Shown here in pieces: positions 59,229 to 64,000 of a DNA stretch of 64,000 nucleotides (the first letter of the stretch is position 1; each line of letters opens with the position of its first letter). The notes under the pieces were generated by a model. It worked only from the letters and a program-made list of their open reading frames with translations. It was not told the DNA's origin and did not search any database. The stretch spans positions 744,001 through 808,000 of the forward strand of contig CAXXFU010000002.1 in NCBI GenBank assembly GCA_963675235.2. Reading direction: 5' to 3'. Source of the stretch: JAHJQZ01 sp963675235 (lineage in GTDB: Bacteria > Pseudomonadota > Alphaproteobacteria > Rhizobiales > Devosiaceae). Both the position numbers and the translations under genes were made by a program.

Positions 59229-61793
59229 ATGCCGGCTACGCCCGATGACGGCGACACCTATCCCGAGCCGATCGAAGCGCGTGCGTCCGGCTTTGCCGGG
59301 GTCTGGCGGGTGCTGGTACTGGCGATCGTGTTCATCGCCATCGCCGTCGGGTTTTCGCTTTATGGCGACCGCATTCCTGGCGACGTGATCGTCCTGTTCC
59401 TCGGACTGCTCGGTGTTATCGGGGTATTCTTCCTGTTCGCGCTGGCGGCGGGGCTGTTCCGCTATTCGGGAGGAGAGGCGCGCCGCTCGCTGAGTGCGGC
59501 GATCGTCGACAGCCTTGGCTATGGCGCTCTGGTTTCGGACCGCGATGGTCGTATCGTTTATGCCAACGAGCACTATGCCGAGCTTAGCGGTGGCACGGCG
59601 GACCGCTTGCCGGTCGGCGTTCCACGGCTGTTCGCCTCCGAGCCGGAAGCCAGCGAAGCCATGTACCGGCTGACGCGGGCAGCGCGCGAAGGACGGCCGG
59701 TGTCCGAGGATATCCGGCTGGCCCACCCCTTGCGCAGCGGCAATACCAAGGGCGGCGAGGCGACCTGGTATCGCGTCGCGGTCCGGGCCCTGCCGCAGAT
59801 CGAACACGGCAAGTCGCTGGTGGTGTGGACCGTCGAGGACATTTCGCGCGACCGCGCCCGCCAGGAAAACATCTTCCTCGAACTGCAGCGCGCCATCGAC
59901 TATCTCGACCACGCCCCGGCGGGGTTCTTTTCGTCCGAGGCCAACGGGCGCCTCAGCTACATCAATTCGACCCTGGCCGACTGGCTCGGCTATGACCTTG
60001 CCTCGTTCGACAGCAGTTCGCTCAATCTCAACGACATCGTTCTCGGTGACGGCGCATCCCTTTTGATGGGTGGTCGTTCGGACGGCGACATCCGCACCGA
60101 GATCATCGATATCGACCTGGTGCGCGCCAACGGCACCACGTTCCCGGTGCGGCTGCTGCATCGGGCGGCACGGCTGGCCGAAGGCGAACTGGGCGAGACC
60201 CGCACCCTGGTGCTCGACCGCACCGGTGGAGCCGGGCTGGAAGACGCGCTGCGCGCCGCCGAAATCCGTTTCTCGCGGCTCTACAACCAGACGCCGTTTG
60301 CCGTGGCGACGCTTGACGCGGAGGGACGGATTCTCAGCGTCAATGCGCCCTTCACTCGCATATTCGGGCTGACGGCGGCCGAACGGGCGATCGAGATGCG
60401 GCCTCTGAGCGAGCTGATTGCGGACGAGCAGGTGCCCGGGCTCAAGCGCGCCATTGCCGATGCGGTGGCCCAGCGCTCCGACATCGAGCCGCTTGACGCC
60501 AATATCGATGGTACGCCCGACCAGGCAGTGCGGCTCTATTTCAACGGCTCGGAATCGGAAGAAGGCAAGCCGGAGCGGGTGATCATTCATGCCCTCGATA
60601 TGACCGAACAGAGAAAACTCGAGGCCCAGTTCGCGCAAGGCCAGAAAATGCAGGCCGTCGGCCAGCTCGCCGGTGGTGTCGCCCACGACTTCAACAACGT
60701 GCTGACCGCGATCATCGGTTTCTCGGACCTTTTGCTGCTCAAGCACAAGCCGTCCGATCCATCCTTCTCTGACATCATGTCGATCAAGCAAAGCGCCAAC
60801 CGTGCCGCGGCGCTGGTCCGGCAGCTGCTCGCCTTCTCGCGCCGGCAGACGCTGAGGCCGCAGGTGCTGGAGATCTCGACCCATATCGATGATCTGACGG
60901 TGCTGCTCAAGCGCCTGATCGGCGAACAGATCTCGCTTGATGTCTCGCATGAGCCGGGCCTGTGGCCGGTCAGGGCAGACCTGGTGCAGATCGAGCAGGT
61001 CATCATCAACCTGGTGGTCAACGCGCGTGACGCCATGCCGGGTGGTGGCGCCATTCATGTGCGCACGCGCAACGTCGAGACGGTTGAGGCCGAGACCTTC
61101 ACCTATCGCGGCATGCCGCCGGCCGACTACGTCCTGATCGAGGTAGAGGATTCCGGCACGGGCATGACCGAGGAGGTCATGGAAAAGATATTCGAGCCGT
61201 TCTTCTCGACCAAGGAACTCGGCAAGGGTACCGGGCTTGGCCTGTCGATGGTGTACGGCATCATCAAGCAGACCGGCGGTTTCATTTACGCCGATTCAGA
61301 GTTGGGCAAGGGCACGACCTTCCGCATCTTCCTGCCGCGCCACGTGCCGACCGAGGTCGAAATGCCGACCAAGGCTGTGGCGCAGACCATCAAGGACCTG
61401 ACCGGCCGCGAGCGCATTCTCATCGTCGAGGACGAGGAAAGCGTCCGCACCTTCTCGGCCCGCGCCCTGTCTGTGACCGGCTACGAGGTCTACGAGGCCG
61501 AATCGGGAGAGGAAGCGCTCGAAAAGCTCGAAGAGATCGACGGAGAGCTCGATCTCATCATCTCCGACGTCGTCATGCCCGAAATGGACGGGCCGACGCT
61601 GTTGAAGCACGTGCGCAAGCAGTTTCCCGAACTCAAGGTCATCTTCGTTAGCGGCTACGCCGAGGAAAGCGTCCGGCGCGAACTCGAGGACGACCGCTCG
61701 GTCGAGTTCCTGCCCAAGCCCTATTCGCTCGACCAGATCAATTCCAAGGTCAAGGAAGTGCTGCAGGCGACCAAGGAACCCGAGCCGGCCTGA
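59229..61793 (+). CDS. cckA: hybrid histidine kinase CckA
   Basis: An 854-residue membrane kinase of the cell-cycle phosphorelay CckA-ChpT-CtrA. Two transmembrane helices (about 24-45 and 51-73) are followed by PAS regions (about 90-200, 220-340 and 345-470). The HisKA domain has phospho-acceptor His486 in GGVAHDFNNVL, and the ATPase domain has NARDAMPGGG and GTGLGLSMVYGI. The receiver has IVEDEE and phospho-acceptor Asp780 in ISDVVMPEMDG. GGAAACCGAG lies before ATG. Position after flhB in a genome with CtrA boxes in flagellar promoters supports the assignment. A five-domain order like this is normal for CckA. Confidence 0.92.
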   Translation: MPATPDDGDTYPEPIEARASGFAGVWRVLVLAIVFIAIAVGFSLYGDRIPGDVIVLFLGLLGVIGVFFLFALAAGLFRYSGGEARRSLSAAIVDSLGYGALVSDRDGRIVYANEHYAELSGGTADRLPVGVPRLFASEPEASEAMYRLTRAAREGRPVSEDIRLAHPLRSGNTKGGEATWYRVAVRALPQIEHGKSLVVWTVEDISRDRARQENIFLELQRAIDYLDHAPAGFFSSEANGRLSYINSTLADWLGYDLASFDSSSLNLNDIVLGDGASLLMGGRSDGDIRTEIIDIDLVRANGTTFPVRLLHRAARLAEGELGETRTLVLDRTGGAGLEDALRAAEIRFSRLYNQTPFAVATLDAEGRILSVNAPFTRIFGLTAAERAIEMRPLSELIADEQVPGLKRAIADAVAQRSDIEPLDANIDGTPDQAVRLYFNGSESEEGKPERVIIHALDMTEQRKLEAQFAQGQKMQAVGQLAGGVAHDFNNVLTAIIGFSDLLLLKHKPSDPSFSDIMSIKQSANRAAALVRQLLAFSRRQTLRPQVLEISTHIDDLTVLLKRLIGEQISLDVSHEPGLWPVRADLVQIEQVIINLVVNARDAMPGGGAIHVRTRNVETVEAETFTYRGMPPADYVLIEVEDSGTGMTEEVMEKIFEPFFSTKELGKGTGLGLSMVYGIIKQTGGFIYADSELGKGTTFRIFLPRHVPTEVEMPTKAVAQTIKDLTGRERILIVEDEESVRTFSARALSVTGYEVYEAESGEEALEKLEEIDGELDLIISDVVMPEMDGPTLLKHVRKQFPELKVIFVSGYAEESVRRELEDDRSVEFLPKPYSLDQINSKVKEVLQATKEPEPA

Positions 61794-61819
61794 TCGCCGA
61801 CAGCAAAGAGGGGAATGTC

Positions 61820-63187
61820 GTGGCCTTGACACCAACGCCGCGTCCATCGCTTGCCACCAAACTGGCCTTCGGCTTCGGCGATGTCACCGGCGCCACCATT
61901 TCGGCGGTCTACGGCTTTTTCATGCAGGCCTTCCTGCTCGATATCGCCGGGCTCAATCCGGCGGCGGCCGGGTTGATCTTTGCCGCCGCGCAGATCTGGG
62001 ACGCCGTTACCGATCCCGCCATGGGCCGGATATCCGACAGGACGCGCACGCGCTGGGGCCGGCGACGGCCCTTCCTGCTGTTCGGCGCCGTGCCGCTGGC
62101 GCTGGCCTTTTTCCTGCACTGGCTGGTGCCGCCGCTCTCGGCCAGCTGGCTTGTCGTCTACTATTTCATCGTCGCCCTGCTGTTCAGGACTGCGTTCACG
62201 GTCATTTCGGTGCCCTATGCCGCGCTGACGCCTGATCTGACGCCGGACCATGACGGGCGCACCGAGCTCAACATGTACCGGTTCGTGTTCTCGATACTGG
62301 GGGCGCTGACGGCGGTGATCCTTCATCCGCTGATCGTTGCCAGCATGGGCGACGTCTATCTCGGCTATATCGCCAGCGCCGGCATCTGGGCCCTGGTGAT
62401 CATCGTGTCGAGCCTTGTGTGTTTTGCCGGCACGCGCGAGCGCCCTGACCTGATAATGCGGCCGGAGCGGCAGTTGAGCTATGGCAGGCGGATCGGCATC
62501 GTTTTTTCCAACAGGCCCTATCTGATTGCCACAGCCCTGTTCCTTCTGAGCTGGGTGGCGCTGCAGTTCGTCCAGGCCAACCTTCTGCTCTATGCCCGCT
62601 ACTGGCTCGATGCCGAGGCGCAGTTCACCTCCTTCGTCGCGCTGCTGCAGGTTGCCGCGGCGCTGTCGCTTTTCGGCTGGACGCGGGTCAGCGCCAAGCT
62701 CGGCAAGAAGGCGACCTATGTCATTGGCGTCGGCCTTTGGGCCGCCATGCATGTGGCGCTGTTCTTCGTCATGCCGGGGCAGGGGGCACTGATCTACGCC
62801 ATCGCCGTTTTCGCCGGCATCGGGCTCGGCGCCGCCTATCTCATTCCGTGGTCGATGCTGCCCGACACCATCGAGCATAATGAACTGACGACCGGCGAAC
62901 GCCAGGAAGGACTGTTCTACGGCTTCTTCGTCTTCCTGCAAAAGCTCGCCCTGAGCCTGGGGCTCGGGCTTTCCGGCTTCCTGCTCGGGGTGGCAGGCTA
63001 TGAGACGCCGTCGATCGTCGATGGACAGCTGCAACTGATGACCCAGCCGGACGGTGTGCTGTTGACGCTGAGACTGTTCGTCAGCCTCGTGCCCGCCGCC
63101 GTGCTGCTGATCTCGATCCCTATTGCCCTTTTGTATCCGATCTCAAAGGCGCGGCATGAAGAGATGCGCCGGGCCATCGAAAGCTGA
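61820..63187 (+). CDS. MFS sugar:cation symporter, GPH family (MelB-like)
   Basis: A 455-residue inner-membrane transporter with twelve helices. KLAFGFGDVTGATISAVYGFFMQAFLLD and IWDAVTDPAMGRISDRTRTRWGRRRPFLLFGA are hallmarks of the glycoside-pentoside-hexuronide:cation symporters, with the cation-site aspartates in the DAVTDP helix. PYAALTPDLTPDHDGRTELNMYR and IPWSMLPDTIEHNELTTGERQEGLFYG are further family motifs. The substrate cannot be read. The start is GTG with GAGGGG upstream. No sugar enzyme is adjacent. Confidence 0.88.
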   Translation: MALTPTPRPSLATKLAFGFGDVTGATISAVYGFFMQAFLLDIAGLNPAAAGLIFAAAQIWDAVTDPAMGRISDRTRTRWGRRRPFLLFGAVPLALAFFLHWLVPPLSASWLVVYYFIVALLFRTAFTVISVPYAALTPDLTPDHDGRTELNMYRFVFSILGALTAVILHPLIVASMGDVYLGYIASAGIWALVIIVSSLVCFAGTRERPDLIMRPERQLSYGRRIGIVFSNRPYLIATALFLLSWVALQFVQANLLLYARYWLDAEAQFTSFVALLQVAAALSLFGWTRVSAKLGKKATYVIGVGLWAAMHVALFFVMPGQGALIYAIAVFAGIGLGAAYLIPWSMLPDTIEHNELTTGERQEGLFYGFFVFLQKLALSLGLGLSGFLLGVAGYETPSIVDGQLQLMTQPDGVLLTLRLFVSLVPAAVLLISIPIALLYPISKARHEEMRRAIES

Positions 63188-63261
63188 GCGGCGGTCGGCG
63201 CGACTGCCGAACGGGCCCTTGTGACAGGCGATTCGCCGCGTGCACGTTTCCAGATAGAAAT

Positions 63262-63314
63262 GTTCCTCATACGTTCTTGACAGAATGCGGACATAATGAG
63301 AACATTGAAAGAAC
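63262..63314. promoter_or_regulatory. two LexA (SOS) boxes upstream of recA
   Basis: GTTCCTCATACGTTC (63262-63276) is a perfect GTTC-N7-GTTC box of the alphaproteobacterial type, overlapping CTTGAC, a likely -35. GAACATTGAAAGAAC (63300-63314) is the same motif on the other strand. Both lie 72-125 bases before the recA ATG. Confidence 0.85.
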
Positions 63315-63385
63315 GAAAGGCCGACAAGGCGAAGGTCGCACGTCCATTGCCCGGTTGCTGGCGACGTGAAATAAGGAGAGCGATT

Positions 63386-64000
63386 ATGGCAGTTCAACAG
63401 CTTCGCATTGTCGAAGGGGGCGGAATGGACAAGCAGAAGGCCTTGGAGGCCGCTCTGGGGCAGATCGAGCGCAGTTTTGGCAAGGGCTCGATCATGCGCC
63501 TTGGCGAAAACAGCTCGGTCGAGGTGGAATCGATTTCGACCGGTTCGCTCGGTCTCGATATTGCCCTGGGCATTGGCGGGCTGCCGCGCGGTCGCATCGT
63601 CGAAATCTTCGGGCCGGAAAGCTCGGGCAAGACGACGTTGGCGCTGCACGTTCTGGCCGAGGCACAAAAGGCCGGCGGCATCTGTGCCTTCATCGATGCC
63701 GAACATGCCCTCGACCCGGTCTATGCCAGAAAGCTCGGCGTCAATATCGATGATTTACTCATCTCACAGCCCGATGCCGGCGAGCAGGCCCTCGAAATCG
63801 CCGATACGCTGGTCCGTTCTGGCGCCATTGACGTGCTGGTGGTCGACTCCGTCGCCGCGCTGACACCGCGCGCCGAACTCGAGGGCGAGATGGGCGATTC
63901 TCTGCCCGGTCTTCAGGCGCGCCTGATGAGCCAGGCCATGCGCAAGCTGACCGGCTCGATCTCCCGTTCCAAGGGCATGGTCATCTTCATCAACCAGATC
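63386..64000 (+). CDS. recA: recombinase RecA, N-terminal part
   Basis: The first 205 codons; the gene runs out of the window. RecA forms the DNA-strand exchange filament and triggers LexA self-cleavage. Walker A GPESSGKT is at 76-83, FIDAEHALDPVYA near 110 and VVDSVAALTPRAELEGEMGD near 155, followed by the loop L1 region. AAGGAGAG precedes ATG 63386; an internal ATG at codon 14 is the second possible start. Two LexA boxes upstream explain its control. Confidence 0.97.
   Translation, partial: MAVQQLRIVEGGGMDKQKALEAALGQIERSFGKGSIMRLGENSSVEVESISTGSLGLDIALGIGGLPRGRIVEIFGPESSGKTTLALHVLAEAQKAGGICAFIDAEHALDPVYARKLGVNIDDLLISQPDAGEQALEIADTLVRSGAIDVLVVDSVAALTPRAELEGEMGDSLPGLQARLMSQAMRKLTGSISRSKGMVIFINQI

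Noticed and set aside
59136..61058. A 640-codon minus-strand frame opposite cckA
   Set aside because: Antisense shadow. The plus strand carries all kinase motifs in order.

Overview
The window looks like a chromosomal segment of an alphaproteobacterium, most likely a member of the Hyphomicrobiales (Rhizobiales). Evidence: GC-rich composition; the alphaproteobacterial flagellin regulators FlaF and FlbT; FliX; a hybrid kinase of the CckA type; a DksA lacking most zinc-finger cysteines; LexA boxes of the GTTC-N7-GTTC type before recA; and two copies of a rhizobial-style palindromic intergenic repeat. The genus cannot be fixed from the sequence alone. No rRNA, tRNA, CRISPR array, transposase or integrase was seen.

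Layout. 1-15.6 kb is mostly housekeeping: the tail of a 2Fe-2S ferredoxin, trehalose synthesis (otsB-otsA), cysK, an exported protein ending in a RebB (R-body) domain, a DUF5680 protein, the YcjX/UPF0283 pair, DUF2336, small stress-type genes (DUF1328, a coiled-coil protein, Dps), a ribbon-helix-helix protein, an OafA-like acyltransferase with an SGNH domain, metA and a P-loop ATPase. 15.8-30.2 kb is flagellar locus 1: flgE, flgK, flgL (+); two flagellins, flbT, flaF (-); a disordered unknown protein; flgI, a FlgJ-type rod protein and a FlbY/FlgN-like protein (-); and fliX (+). 30.3-43.2 kb is an accessory stretch: dksA, a LuxR-family remnant, an M32 carboxypeptidase, small membrane proteins, a Ca/Na exchanger, a VPxPA-CTERM protein, a WYL regulator with a divergent epoxide-hydrolase-like gene, a cupin/TetR pair with a clear operator, an intact spermidine-synthase-like gene plus a decayed relative, an aminotransferase with a divergent Lrp-type regulator, and several very small proteins. 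43.6-59.1 kb is flagellar locus 2: flgF-flgG-flgA-flgH (-); fliL-fliM-DUF6468-motE and a large AMIN-like/TPR protein (+); fliO-fliP (-); flgB-flgC-fliE, fliQ-fliR-flhB (+). It is followed by cckA, an MFS symporter and the start of recA.

How it fits together. The divergent flagellar promoter regions carry what looks like a Caulobacter-type hierarchy. CtrA-like boxes (TTAA-N7-TTAA or one mismatch) lie before fliX, before fliL, between fliO and flgB, and before the TPR gene. Sigma-54 promoters with exact GG-N10-GC spacing precede flgE, flgF and flgI. A recurring palindrome of the form CCCGGCAGAATTTGCCG sits upstream of those sigma-54 promoters and next to the CtrA boxes, and is the natural candidate for a FlbD operator. 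fliX and cckA in the same window supply two other parts of the circuit. ctrA, flbD, rpoN, fliF, fliG, fliN, fliI, flhA and flgD are not in this window.
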